Program-made: the position numbers and the translations under genes
Notes under the pieces: model-generated
The model's database searches: none
What the model saw: the letters and a program-made list of their open reading frames with translations, nothing else
Told to the model about the DNA's origin: nothing
Shown here: in pieces, positions 1 through 11,471 of the stretch
Numbering within the stretch: position 1 is the first letter of the stretch
How the letters are laid out: every line of letters begins with the position of its first letter
Assembly: GCA_032433595.1 (NCBI GenBank)
Contig: JASWJB010000003.1
Coordinates: 186,001 to 250,000 of the forward strand
DNA length: 64,000 nt
Source: Conoideocrella luteorostrata
Taxonomy: Eukaryota; Ascomycota; Sordariomycetes; Hypocreales; Clavicipitaceae
Reading direction: 5' to 3'

Positions 1-2812
1 TCGAAGCATGTGACATCTATCTACGTTGACAGATTGCGATGTGTCGCATCAGACGGTAGGAGATTGCAAAAAGCTACCAAGTTGACTACTCGTGTGATGT
101 ATCTTGAGATGAGACACGGTACTACGACATATATGATCTACAGAGGAACCTTGTTATCGACGTCACCAGTAAAGAAAAAGATGTCTACATTTGAATTAAA
201 ATCATACGAAGGATTCCCAGCAGTGTGGATACTGCAATTCTCAATTCCCCGAAACCCTCTGTTAGCAGGTACAGGGATAGATCTGTGTAAAACGTAGTGG
301 GGAAGCCAGCATGAGATCGATGGTTGCGTCAGCAGCCATGAAAATATACTGATCGTCAAAACAGCCACTTGTTTTCCACCAGAAATGCCTCCCTTCATAA
401 AAGAGTTCGGTATTCTGAATCAACTTCGACATGCGATTTTGTCCGATGCTAGATGCCCTATAAACGTGCAGTAGTTACGTAGATCCAACGCCGATCATTA
501 GGTTTGTACCTCATTAACTGCGGAGGCAGCAAGCTCATGAATTACGACGTGGGACTAATCGGGGCTAGCGGCTCTCAAGGTGATGTTGATGGTGTGCGAA
601 TCTCGCTGTAATAAAGGTTGATCCTCTTTGCCCAATATGCAAAGAGTTGCCTTATATATTCTGCAACTATCATGCAAAATTCAGGCAACCGACGGTTCCG
701 GGCTTATACTGCGCTGAAAGAAAAATGTGGACATCTTCTTGGCAGTGCATACGCCCACTCATAATTACTGATCGGCGGGGCCGCTCACGTATGGTCTGAA
801 TCCTGTACAATGGCGCTGGGTACCCCGTGCAGCTAGTGACTGGAATTTCAACAAAATACGTGGCTAAAAAGTCGTCCTCAGGCAGCTGAATGAGTGCACC
901 CACAGGGAGAATTGTAGTGCGGAGGCATTGCGATGAGTGCATCGATCAGCCATTGCGACAAAATTTAAAAACTTAATTTATCTCCTAGATTTGTTGTGTA
1001 GAATATAAGCCCTTATTGCAGCTACTGGAGTAACAGTTCAGTACACTTTTGCTCCGTCGTCAAGTGGTAACTTGTTCCGACAAGGTTCCGACGAGGCACA
1101 TTTCACGTATCTAGACACCCACTTTCCCCACTGTTGCCCCTTTTGCCCCTTTTTTTCATGGGCATTCGGTAACACGGGGGTTGACGGGTAACACCTAATC
1201 GCCCGATAATGAATTTATTGGTCGGCTGCCCTTATCGAAATTGAGGAGATAGGAAAAAACACTACGGAGTAGTTCGGAACTAAAATAACTATACCACACC
1301 TGCTGGAGTAGCAGACATCCAGCAGTATCAGCTCTCCCACACGACAGCACATGTTGCGCCACAGAACGAGAAAAACCTTATCAAGTACTCAAATGCCTTG
1401 TTCCAACAAGATGCTTTTTTTTTTTAGAGAAAAAAAAAAAAAGTCGCGCCACGCCCCGCCACTATACTAGTAGTTGAAAGGAGGCTTCTAAGTTTAGGAC
1501 AGTATAACTCTGGGAATGGGCACATGGGTTTCTCTTACTAACGAGTACCCTATGAATGACCAAGTGTTCCTGTCGGAAGTGACAGTATGGGCGTGAATTG
1601 GAAGGGTTCAAATATATTTAAATTAATAAACGTGATAATGATACATAATGATGAAGATTAACGAAGAATGATGATCTTATCCCTCCTTCCAATTCCTGTC
1701 CAAATGCTTCCTTTTATGCCTGCCTCTGATATCTCGTACTAGTACTCCTCGTATCCCCGCATTATTGGCCTTTCCGAGGCTGTAACCAAATTCCTCCGAG
1801 ATATTCAATAGTCTTCCACACTATGGACTATCCTATCCAATAATTCCCCCCACCCAGCACACTAAAACTGCTACGGCGTTAATATGGCCATCGGAGCTTC
1901 TGGCATTGGATGAAACGATCAATGGCTACTTTAGCGGACTTTAAATGGTTGGCAATAAGAACTACGCCGTTGCGTTTGGTAACTGCACGCCTAAATTTGC
2001 ATTCTTGTTTTGGCATTGTGGACGATAGGCGTGCCTGCCCACAGCCCTTCCTTTCTTCCCAAGCAAAAAGGGACAATGTGGGAGCAAATCCGGCCAAGGA
2101 TAATACAACAGCGTAGTCAGGGACCCTTGTCCTCGGAAGTGTGCGCGCATTGCCCGATCCGATAAATGGCACTGTAATCGGTGGGGGGTTCAATGGTGGC
2201 TGGAGCCGAAGTCGGTGGAAACTGACGATTTCGTTCATCGTGTGGCTCCGCCATCAAATCTTATAGCAACATAATTTCGTCGCTTCCGGTCAACAAAAAA
2301 ACAAGCTTTACCCCACAGTAAAGGTGCACTGCGCCATAGCAATATAGTGATAAGGCGCTATGGCGCAATGCACTTACATTGAAAACGGCGCGAGATGTTT
2401 GCAACAGCGTTGGATGATTATGCTTGCGTTGACAAGTGTGTTAAAGCTCTTGAGAGGGGAAGTGGTCGAGGCGACAGAAAGCACGGGGCGGGTGTTAATT
2501 GTTTATTTCCTTGTTGAACAATCTACGCGATGGAAAACCAACGAGCCAGAGCCTTAGGTCAAAAATGAGGTAGGAAATGTTTGACCCCAGATCGCACGAC
2601 CGACTCTCCACCAAATGCGTAATCGTGTCGGTGTAGAGGCAAACGCCGCTATTCGGCAGTGGGTTAGGCATGACAGCGCAAGTCACGTGGATGAGAGAAG
2701 CGAGAGTTATTAGCCGAAATTCACCCGACAACTCTCTGTCCCGAACCAATGACCACTTTAAGTACTCCGTACTCCGTACGGAGTAGTCGTCATTCCTTTC
2801 CTCCACGAAGCG
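1..2812. other. Gene-poor intergenic stretch
   Basis: I see no supportable gene here. The open frames are short, overlap each other on both strands and show no recognisable domain. The stretch holds homopolymer tracts (T and A runs near 1412-1441), AT-rich low-complexity DNA around 1610-1680, a strong inverted repeat at 2324-2373, and copies of the TACGGAGTA motif near 1264 and 2770-2785. A 119-codon minus frame ending at 1879 begins with a true ATG (2238), but nothing in it supports function. Confidence 0.6.
2324..2373. repeat. Inverted repeat, 17-bp arms, 16-nt loop
   Basis: The left arm GTGCACTGCGCCATAGC (2324-2340) pairs with the right arm GCTATGGCGCAATGCAC (2357-2373) with one mismatch. 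The flanks (GTAA on the left, TTAC on the right) extend the pairing after a 2-nt bulge. It would form a stable hairpin if transcribed. It could be the core of a short inverted-repeat element or a hairpin RNA; nothing nearby decides this. Confidence 0.75.
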
Positions 2813-4068
2813 ATGACATCCGCACCTCGTCACCGCCATCAGTCATCTCTCGAGGGAATTATCGATTTCTCTGCTAGTCTTCCCCTTGGAGAAGACGACC
2901 GTTCTCCGGCAATACAGAGATTTTACCAAATCGTCGAACACTACGAGAAAAAGCAATTCACCTCCAGCAGCCAATACAACCGTCCTAAACTACTTCGCCT
3001 CACTTACGAACATGCGACGTCAGAAAAATCACAGGACAATGTCCTCCAGGCTTTTTTCAAGGCTGTTGACTTGCCCATGAGTGGGCAAGATGACATTGAT
3101 TTCTCCATCACAGAGACAGAGGAATACATATTTAAGAATCTGATTGGATTTGCTGATTACTTGATCGATAACTTCTTTCTGCCTTGTGAGTCTTGTTCTG
3201 CTCCTTACGGGCGGAAGTATGGCAAGCGCTGATTATCTTTCAGTAAAAGCATCAACGAAAAAGACTCCGCAACCCTCGCCAGCATACCATTCCGCCACTC
3301 AAAGCACACAAGCCGGAAGTCAGACCTTTGTAGTCACAACAGCTCGACTGAAGACCCTTCGTGGCGACTGCCTCCAGCGTGACAGGCATCGCTGTGTCGT
3401 ATCACGTACATTCGACCTGGCCCAAGCCATCGAGCGCTCACAAAAGCTGGGAGATAAGTTCAGAGACGATGATGGACAACCACTTGCAGGTGAATCATTT
3501 GACTCCCTCGAAGTTGCCCATATTCTACCACATTCCCTGGTAACGACAAATTCAGATTCGGAACTGGTAAGCTTTCTACCCTTCTACAACGATTTACAAT
3601 ACTCATTCTTCGCAGGAGGGCTCTCGAGAGGAAGCATTAAAGATACTCAACATGTTCGACAATGGCATTGCTCATCTCATTCAAGGCCCCGAGATTGACA
3701 GGCCACGTAACGGACTAACACTTACACACAAACTTCACTCACTTTTTGGTGACTTTCAAATATATTTCGAACCTACGAGCGACGAGCCAACTACCTACGA
3801 AATTAAGACGTTTCTCTCCCCCCTTGTGCTGAGTAATTTGCCAGTCACTCGTGCCTTTTACCTTACGGAAGCACGAGTTATTGAGCCTCCTTCGCCCCGC
3901 CTCCTGGCCGTTCATAGCGCAATTGCTCATATTCTTCATCTAACCGCGGCAGGAGCTTACATAGATCAAATCCTTCGGGATTATGAGGAGCAGACTGTAC
4001 GAGTTGATGGGTCAACCCAACTGGGCCGGTTGGTACAATTAAGGGTGGATGATTGGATGGCTGTATAG
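2813..4068 (+). CDS. HNH-endonuclease-domain protein
   Basis: Three exons: 2813-3185, 3244-3566 and 3616-4068, giving about 382 aa. The introns (3186-3243, GTGAGT..CAG; 3567-3615, GTAAGC..CAG) restore one frame across the gene. The middle and last exons carry the fungal HNH pattern: DRHRCVVS, then LEVAHILPHSL, then NGLTLTHKLHSLFG before a variable tail. This resembles the HNH_2-type domain common in uncharacterised fungal proteins, where the His of AHILP and the NG..L...H segment form the metal-binding core. The N-terminal 120 residues are charged and unrecognised. No signal peptide or membrane segment is seen. The family is expected to bind or cut nucleic acid, but the biological role is unknown. 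It lies 207 bp upstream of a broken histone H3 gene on the same strand. Confidence 0.85.
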
Positions 4069-4275
4069 GAATTTAAATATCTGTTGCTACAATTTTACTA
4101 CAAATGAAGCAAATAGAGCGTGCAGAGGACCAAATTCTCCCACTGTTGGCCCCCGACAGAGTTCCTGATAGCTCATACAATCTACCTCAGTTAGATAAGG
4201 AGCCAGAAGCACTTGACGGCGACTCATACCAACCCATTACACACCCACCTAACATCAATAATCATAACAATAGAT

Positions 4276-4733
<458 letters not shown>

Positions 4734-6241
4734 TTTTCAGCATTCTATGCGGGACCGACACCAACTGTACTTGATCGCTTTGCTCAGTCTTGCCCTACAG
4801 CTGGAATGTATTATGGCAAGCTGCTATAGCTTACTAACTGCACCAAACGAGAACGTCGTATTATGTCAAGCAAACAACGATAACCGGGTTGTACGATCGC
4901 AGGTGCTAAAAGCGGTGTGCACACGCTGGGCTATAGGTGTGGGTTGCACAGGGTTGTGCAATGATCATGATCATCGGCTTCAAATGCAATATATTCAATA
5001 ATAGTCGGGTCTATTCTCTAAGAAGGGAAAACAGGTCAAGCTATGATGCCTACGATACCCGTATAAATAGGGTGACCGAAGGGTGACCACGTGACGATAT
5101 CCGTGCTCTTATTGTGTGCTTGGCGGCGATATTCCAACAATAGGATTGGAATTGAGATTCTGGTGTTACTCGCATAGTATCCAGAGTAACTCAAGCTATG
5201 CTGAGCTTAATAGACATAGAAGATTTAAACCTAAATTATCGTTAGCTGAGAATTAATAATATATTAACATATATTTGGTATTATCTCAGTGTCGCTGCCT
5301 TCACCCAGTCCACCACCCATGTCGGGCGCGGCGCTGCTTTGACCGCGCCTAGAAAGACCCTTCCGTCGACCTGTCTGCACTTCAGCTCGTCCCACCCCCC
5401 TCACGGCTCGTCTTTGCGCTTCGCCTTGTTCGTTTTCATCTCGTTGTCACTCGACGAGATGGCATTGCCCCTTCACACCGCTTCTCTCTGCAATACTAAC
5501 TTGACCGGAAGCTGCCGCCTCGAGGCCGAATTGCACGCACCACCTGTGGGAAGCTTCCACGACACTGCAGTACCTTCGCTCTCTATACGGCTACTGGGCT
5601 TTGCCCATATTGCATGCGATTACGGCTGGCATCAGTACTCTCTCCTTGGAGCAAATGACTCTGATGCAGGCGAGCGCATACCAGCTGGGACTTGCTGAGC
5701 TTCGCCCTGTTCAACCACAAGCACGACGGCAAGTATGTCATGCCATGGCGCTTACAAGGAGTCGCTCTGCACGAGCTGCTTCCGAACGAAAACATGACGT
5801 AACGGTGACAGTAATGCTTCATCAATGCACGTATTAGATTGGTTATTAATTGCTGCACCGGAAAGTCTGTATCAAAATACGCTGAGGACGTTCACCGTTG
5901 TTGTCGATTCGGCGGCGTGCTGTTAGACGCTGCTGGGTGAGGCGCGGCTTCGACCTGAGGTGGAGCCTTCCGTTGAGTGATTCACTTAGTTAAACATTCA
6001 TTGAGTTGAACATTCACTCTGCTGGACACTGAATCAATCTTAAAGTGCAGCCTCACTTTTCAGGGATCAACTCGCCTTTATAAAGCGCGAGTCTCCATTT
6101 GCGTTTCATAGATTACCTTGGAAATATCATGCCTCTTTCTCTTTAACACCTTCTCATGATCCTTCCCTCTCCCCGTCTTTTGGCAGTTGATGATATCTGT
6201 GTTATTATCTCGTTGCAGTAGAAATTATCAAGTCAGTCAAT
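4734..6241. other. Intergenic region before the BTB gene
   Basis: No convincing gene. A plus frame at about 5339-5698 is GC-richer than its surroundings but begins without a clear start and has no recognisable domain; it may be an old gene fragment. AT-rich DNA occupies 5200-5290. A TATAAA box at 6079-6084 lies about 160 bp before the BTB gene start. Confidence 0.45.
6079..6084 (+). promoter_or_regulatory. TATA box candidate for the BTB gene
   Basis: TATAAA within CTTTATAAAG lies about 160 bp upstream of the ATG at 6242. The position is plausible for a fungal promoter. No other support. Confidence 0.3.
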
Positions 6242-7075
6242 ATGCCTGGATCACCAGAATATTTCGAGTCATTCGTTTCATCGCTACAAAAGTAAGGACA
6301 AATTGAGACTGACTAGTTTTCCGGCGAAAATTGCTAATGAAGGACAGGCAATTCAATACAGACTCGCTCTCCGATGTCGTCATTGTGTGTGCTAACGAAA
6401 CTATGAAAGCCCATAGAGTCATCCTTGCGACTCATTCTTCGTATTTTGAGAAGGCGCTGAGTGGCAATTGGGTTGTAAGACGCATCCTTTATGTCTAGAA
6501 TAACACGCGATTGATTTGAACTAACCCTTACGACGAAGGAGAGTTCAAGTAATAGGATTGAGATCAAGGACTTCGATCCTAGAGTGATAGAGGCTATGCT
6601 ACGTTTTATGTATTCCTTCGACTACAATAACGATTCGGGCATCTCAAGTATGATATACGATGCACAAGTCTACCAGGCTGCCGACAAATACGATGTTCCA
6701 GGCCTCAAGAAACTTGCCCAAAAAAAGTTCAAGTCCGCGATCTCAACCGGCTGGAGCTCAGACGATTTTCCAGAAGCCATCAATGTGGCATATGATTCTA
6801 CACCTCCAGCAGATAAAGGTCTTCGCGACTTAATCATAGCAACCTCATGCAAGCACATAAACGAGCTTCTCAAGAATGAACTTTTCCGTGGATTGCTCAG
6901 GGAGACTCCCGATTTTGCAGCAGATTTGATTCCATCCCTCTGTGAAAACCCTTCTCTCTGGGCGCAGCAGCGATATAAATGTCCTCCCTGTGGGTATACT
7001 ATTTCTGTTGATTTCTTTGACGGAATTCCTCACTGCCCATACTGTTCCAGCAAATGTGTGAAGGATTCCCCATAG
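6242..7075 (+). CDS. BTB/POZ domain protein
   Basis: Three exons: 6242-6291, 6348-6474 and 6539-7075, about 237 aa. Both introns are short and keep the frame. The N-terminal half is a BTB/POZ fold: LSDVVIVCANETMKAHRVIL, then HSSYFEKALSG, then NRIEIKDFDPRVIEAMLRFM and the helix around VYQAADKYDVPGLKKLA. The C-terminus carries a CPPC...CPYC motif that looks like a small zinc ribbon. Fungal stand-alone BTB proteins of this length are numerous; some act as Cullin-3 adaptors, but most have no known function. It is probably cytosolic or nuclear, with no membrane segment. The neighbours give no functional clue. The exact end of intron 2 is inferred from frame and the conserved NRIEIKD segment. Confidence 0.85.
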
Positions 7076-8074
7076 GGGCTAAAGCGGTGCTAGCGCTAAC
7101 GCCTTCCGAGTGGTGTGCCCGATCCCCTTAACCACTCGACTAGGCAAAAGGATACGTATTGAACATGTTGCACACAACACGTTCAACTAGCACTATATAG
7201 GTTCTCTCTGGCATGCGCGCCACAACGCATGCAATAGCTAGGCAAAGCCTAGACCATAACAGAATGCTTAGACAGGAGGCATACCGGGTCAATTAAATGG
7301 TGCAGCTTGCAGTACTGAAAAGTTGTTTCACATCGGTAAAAACAGATTGATAGTAATGCAAAACCTGATGGATAAATTTTATCGCCTTGTACTAATTTTG
7401 TTCAATCGCCCATCTCATACCGACTTGCCACCGAGTTTCCCTTACCATCCATTGATCAGCATCAGGGACGATGTGGAATGGGTTACAGAAAACCGAATCT
7501 CGTGTCGAGGAGATGAGGGTACTCGTGCTGTGTTCCAGCAAAGATACCCAGAGTGCATGTGTCGCAGTCCACGATTCCGATTTCTGATGAGAAAGCATCG
7601 GTTCTGGAAGGTCGGAACACCAACACACTTGTATCGCCCAGGATTGGTTGGATGTGCCTGCCCATGTACGGAGTCCTTGTAGCCGTACTATACAAACCAG
7701 GATCCACCGGCTATGGGACCCAGAAAACGGAATCCGGGGCAGCTTGCGCCTACGTTCGCCGACCCTTTCGCAGCGTCTTCTTGACTTGTGGATTCAAGTA
7801 CGATAACATATTCGATCAGATGGAGAGGCGATTTCTTGAGATGCAAGGCGACAGCGCGGAATGAAACCAGACCAATTTAGGTTGTACACGAAAAGTGGCG
7901 ACGACATGTTGCCTCGCTTCTATTGGGCTGAGTGACCCAGGCAGCTGCGTAGCTGCTGTTAATTTGTAGTTGGGCATGTCGCCGTCGTGTCGCGACGTGC
8001 TTCCTCCCCTCTTCCTTTCATCTCCATCCCGACACAGGATTACAGATGAAATCATAGACAGCAGGATATAGAAT
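7076..8074. other. Intergenic stretch with retroelement-like remnant
   Basis: No supportable gene. A near-perfect inverted repeat (TTGAACATGTTG, 4-nt spacer, CAACACGTTCAA; 7159-7186) resembles the palindromic end of a fungal LTR. Beside it on the minus strand is a sequence like the start of a tRNA (TAGTCGAGTGGTTAAGG), but no anticodon arm or T-loop can be drawn. Overlapping frames at 7392-7864 have no recognisable domain. Confidence 0.35.
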
Positions 8075-9010
8075 ATGGCGAACCTACCGACATACAAAAT
8101 TGAATATCACAGTACAAGCATGCATGAGGATGATCATGATGCAAATTTTAAAGTCCGCCGGAACGGCAAAGCTGTCTACATTCAAATCTCACCTTCCCAC
8201 TTTGTCAACTTACCTGCCATGACAGAAAAATACCTGACATACCTCGAGGTCCTTCGATCCGGCGAAGAGGTTTTGGGCGAAATATACGACACCGATGTCT
8301 TTGAGTGGATTATGAAGCCGTTCGAGCCACTACTTGTTGAACTCGCTCCTCCGCCGCCGGGCAACCCAAAGCATACTCAAATCTCTCTACAGCAGCATCT
8401 CTTCCCCGATTTTTTCGTCTTTGATCTCGATATAATCGATGAAAAGCTATGTCCACGCCGCATTTTTAGCAAGGAGCCGCCCTTTCGTCCATCTTTCTGC
8501 CGTTTTGACGAGTCTTTTCTCGACGAGCCTTAAGAGTGGACACACTTCTACGACCCTGCTGGAGTCATCCTTAGCTTCAGAGACCCAGAGGATGCACTCT
8601 TCAAACAACCCAGAAAAGTTCTCATTGACGACGGACAAGTCGAGTGCTTCTACAAGCCTTGCCATTCCAGCACCCAAGCTACACGAGAGCTCAAAAGCTG
8701 CAAGGCGATTGCTGCAGCTGGGCTCTACGATGGCCAGTTGAATCGTTGTCGCATCCACGGCGTCGTTATGGATGAAGACGATTTCATCCTTGGCATTTTG
8801 CTGTCCTATGTTGACTGTGCCGATTGCCCATTATCTGCGAGAGTCCACCCGAAGGAACCTGACGACCCTCCGATGAGTGTGAGAAGGAACTGGAGTCGAC
8901 AACTAGACATGACGCTTTCCAGTCTTCAAGAAGCAGGAATAGTCTGGGGCGATGCAATGGGCATGGCCAAAATACGTGAGCTTCTTTTTTCTTCCGAGAC
9001 TGAACCATGA
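8075..9010 (+). pseudogene. Truncated protein-kinase-like gene with in-frame stop
   Basis: One continuous frame from ATG 8075 to 9010 (312 codons) is interrupted by a single TAA at 8531-8533. The part after the stop reads as coding: EWTHFYDPAGVI, VECFYKPC, DEDDFILGILLSYVDC, then LQEAGIVWGDA. This is the layout of fungal kinase-like proteins in which IVWGDA(K) stands in for the catalytic loop. Here the frame ends about 15 residues after GDA, without the metal-binding Asn or a DFG segment, so the C-lobe is missing. The stop could derive from CAA by one C-to-T change. No intron spans the stop. It could still make a 152-aa N-terminal protein. Decay is the simpler reading. Confidence 0.6.
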
Positions 9011-9786
9011 AGGTGTTCTTTAAAATTTACGTTTATACGCTGCAAACACACGCCCTTGGATGTTCCTCTTGTACCGCAATTGACCTACTTACGACTGTGA
9101 CATGATTGAGATATTGTGCCTCTCATGGCTATACTGATACTCAAAGATGCATTCGATAGCTTAGAGCTTTAAGGGCCTTGTGGTCCGCTGTGTAGAGGAG
9201 ACGGTTATTTCATTCTTCGTCGGTAGAAACATTACTGGTTTGGTGCGACTACGCGTTGGACCCCTGTGGCTGCATGCTGTCTGTTGCATGCTCCCTTGTT
9301 TTAATTTCGTTTGAGACTTCTGCAGTTTAATTTAGCACCAGCCGTTGCGCGTACACATCACCTAGCCTATGTTGGAACAATTAACCGCTCGACCACTGGA
9401 GCAAAGTAGGCCTACTACGTTCAATCTAGTAGCTGCAATTAGGTCCTGTATTCCACTCAGCAGAAGTCGGTAGACTCAACATGTTCGTGTTGCTGGCATT
9501 CTGGGTACATGTGCTAAGCTCCGCATCCTTTGGAACTTGCAGGCTGGCATTATCCAAGTATCGTACCTCCGAGTGAGCACCAGTCGGTACAAGGTGGGTA
9601 CGGCAGGATTGTGTTCGCACGTCACGGCCTTTCGCGTGTCTGAGGGCCAGCCTCGTAGTTTCATTTCCGCATATAAACGCGGGCTTCGCTTTGCAACTGC
9701 GTGATGGGTCGCCATATAGCATATCGATTCCTCCTCCAGCCCTGCAATGCTGCCTCTAACCTTTACCTATCGTGCCCCATTCAAGG
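9011..9786. other. Intergenic stretch
   Basis: No gene or clear element seen. Minus-strand open frames at 9426-9722 overlap each other in two frames and have no recognisable domain. Confidence 0.5.
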
Positions 9787-10860
9787 ATGTCGACGTCGCG
9801 CTTTATCTACGAACCTATGGGGGAGGTGGAACAACTAGAGACTATCGGCCTAGGGGATACCACCAATACAAATCGGCGACTGTCTACATGAGCGATATTG
9901 TATAGTGCACAAGCTTGGTTACGGGTCATTCTCAACGACTTGGCTAGCTCGAGATCACCAGTTATTGACTTTTGTCGCCGTCAAAGTAGGCACAGACTCC
10001 ATCTTGTCTCGCATCACTGATCCTGCCCTTGAATGCAAAAACCACCGCAAACCCTTGCTTCCGCCAGTTCTTGACCGTTTCAGTGTTTGTGGTCCCAACG
10101 GGATGCAATTCTGCATCACAACATATCCGGCAAGATGTAGTCTTGCCGATACCAAAGAGGCGTCCAATTCTAGTCTGTTCCAGCTCCAGGATGCCCGAGC
10201 TCTTGCCACTCAACTTGCCATGGCTGTCACACGGACTCATGAGCAGAAATATGTTCATGGAGGTTAGTATTCAACAGGATCTCACTCCATTTGATATACT
10301 CACTGTTGGATGTCTGTTCTGACAAGTCTTGGACAGACCTTTATCTAGGTAATATTCTCCGGCATTTGCCATTAAGTCTTGACTATCTCTCAGAGGGGCA
10401 GCTATAGGATAAATTTAGAACGCTAGAGCCAGAACTAGTAACACAGCTAGACGAAAAGCTACTTTCACTTAACGCGCCTTTATATGCCATCTCAGCAGTA
10501 TGGCTTAGTGAACCTAGTGAGGATATTATGCTCTTGGATGCGTAGCTACTCCGTATAGATTTTAGGGTAGCCTTTTAACCTTCGGAAGAATTAAGGCTCT
10601 ACTCTTACACGTCGCTTGAGATCCGCCCACCCGAAGCTTGATTTGAGCCAACAACAGGCCTCTCCTTCGCGTCCGATATCTAGAGCCTTGCTTGCACTAT
10701 ATAGGCTATTCTCGGCCAGAGGTAGCTGTTTAAATGCCTGCTAACGACTCGGGACGATATTACGTGCGAACAAGTTGATGCTCTTGGCTGCCTCCCACTG
10801 GAGTGGTGGGAGGTGTTGGAATGATAAGAGAGGTTCAAATTTGTTCGCATTGATGGGATG
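9787..10860 (+). pseudogene. SRPK-type protein kinase pseudogene
   Basis: The order of kinase features is complete enough to recognise: FIYEPMGEVEQLE, YRPRGYH, RYCIVHKLGYGSFSTTWLAR (glycine loop), VAVKV (Lys), then HGD split by an intron at 10263-10336 and continuing LYLGNIL (catalytic loop). After that come a DFR in place of DFG, PSEELR, EIRPPEA and SDI*SLACTI*AILG. Two one-base losses near 9841 and 9863 break the N-terminus. From 10337 the sequence stays in one frame but contains eight nonsense codons; several sit where the family has Trp or Arg/Gln (TGG to TAG, CGA to TGA). The damage is mostly transitions, so this is a dead copy of a fungal SRPK/CMGC-like kinase. The 3' limit is approximate. 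Confidence 0.8.
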
Positions 10861-11471
10861 TGCAGTGTTACTGTGATGATGGATGCAGAATCCCTCGTCT
10901 GACAGCCTCGTCCAAATACCCCTATAATCTGAGACACTTCCGTCCTGAATTCCTGCCTTAGGCCCAGAGGCCACGTATCCTTTCTCACATCGCCCGTGCA
11001 AGCTGTCCACACACACACACCTGTGTGTTATCCAACAGATATAGCTATCAGAAGCTTATCCCTCATATTAGCAGATTACTATCGAATTAAGAAGTTTTCT
11101 CCCGTTTTCAAGAAGTGTGTCTTTATCTAGAGCCTCGCTCCTTTGCATAATTAAATTACTTCAATAAAGTACATAGTAACTTAATAATTATCAAGTAAGC
11201 TATTAGATTAATTAATCTTATTATAAGTAAGACCTCTACAATTTACGGATGGTCTATTGTCAATCACGCCTCGGATCCGCCCCTTGGCCGTTTTCTCGCG
11301 AGTTTTGGCAAGTGCGCTGATGTTGGATGACCGTTCGGCGGTCAGGTTCGCATCGCCAATATAGGGGATTAAGACAACGCAAGAATACTTGAGACCGCTA
11401 TACATTATTGTATTTCGTTGAGAAGTAATTTTATTTCCACCAGTCAACGAAGAGAAGCCGCCAATTCCCGA
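10861..11471. other. Intergenic, AT-rich
   Basis: No gene seen. The stretch has a short CA run near 11011-11020 and AT-rich DNA at 11140-11225, downstream of the NLR stop codon. Minus frames at 10680-11018 overlap the decayed kinase and have no domain. Confidence 0.5.

Noticed and set aside
1879..2238. 119-codon minus-strand frame with ATG
   Set aside because: No domain or signal peptide, and overlapping frames on the other strand are similarly open. Not enough to call a gene.
5339..5698. Plus-strand frame of 119 codons
   Set aside because: It starts without an ATG at its 5' end, shows no family motif and reads as low-complexity Ser/His-rich sequence. Possibly an old fragment.
7100..7160. 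Possible tRNA gene on the minus strand
   Set aside because: A tRNA-like A-box (TAGTCGAGTGG) is present, but no anticodon arm or TTCGA T-loop can be folded around it.
7392..7864. Overlapping frames on both strands suggesting a small gene
   Set aside because: Two minus frames might join by a shift, but neither has recognisable motifs or splice sites that fit.
10680..11018. Minus-strand 112-codon frame
   Set aside because: It overlaps the end of the SRPK pseudogene on the opposite strand and has no motif.
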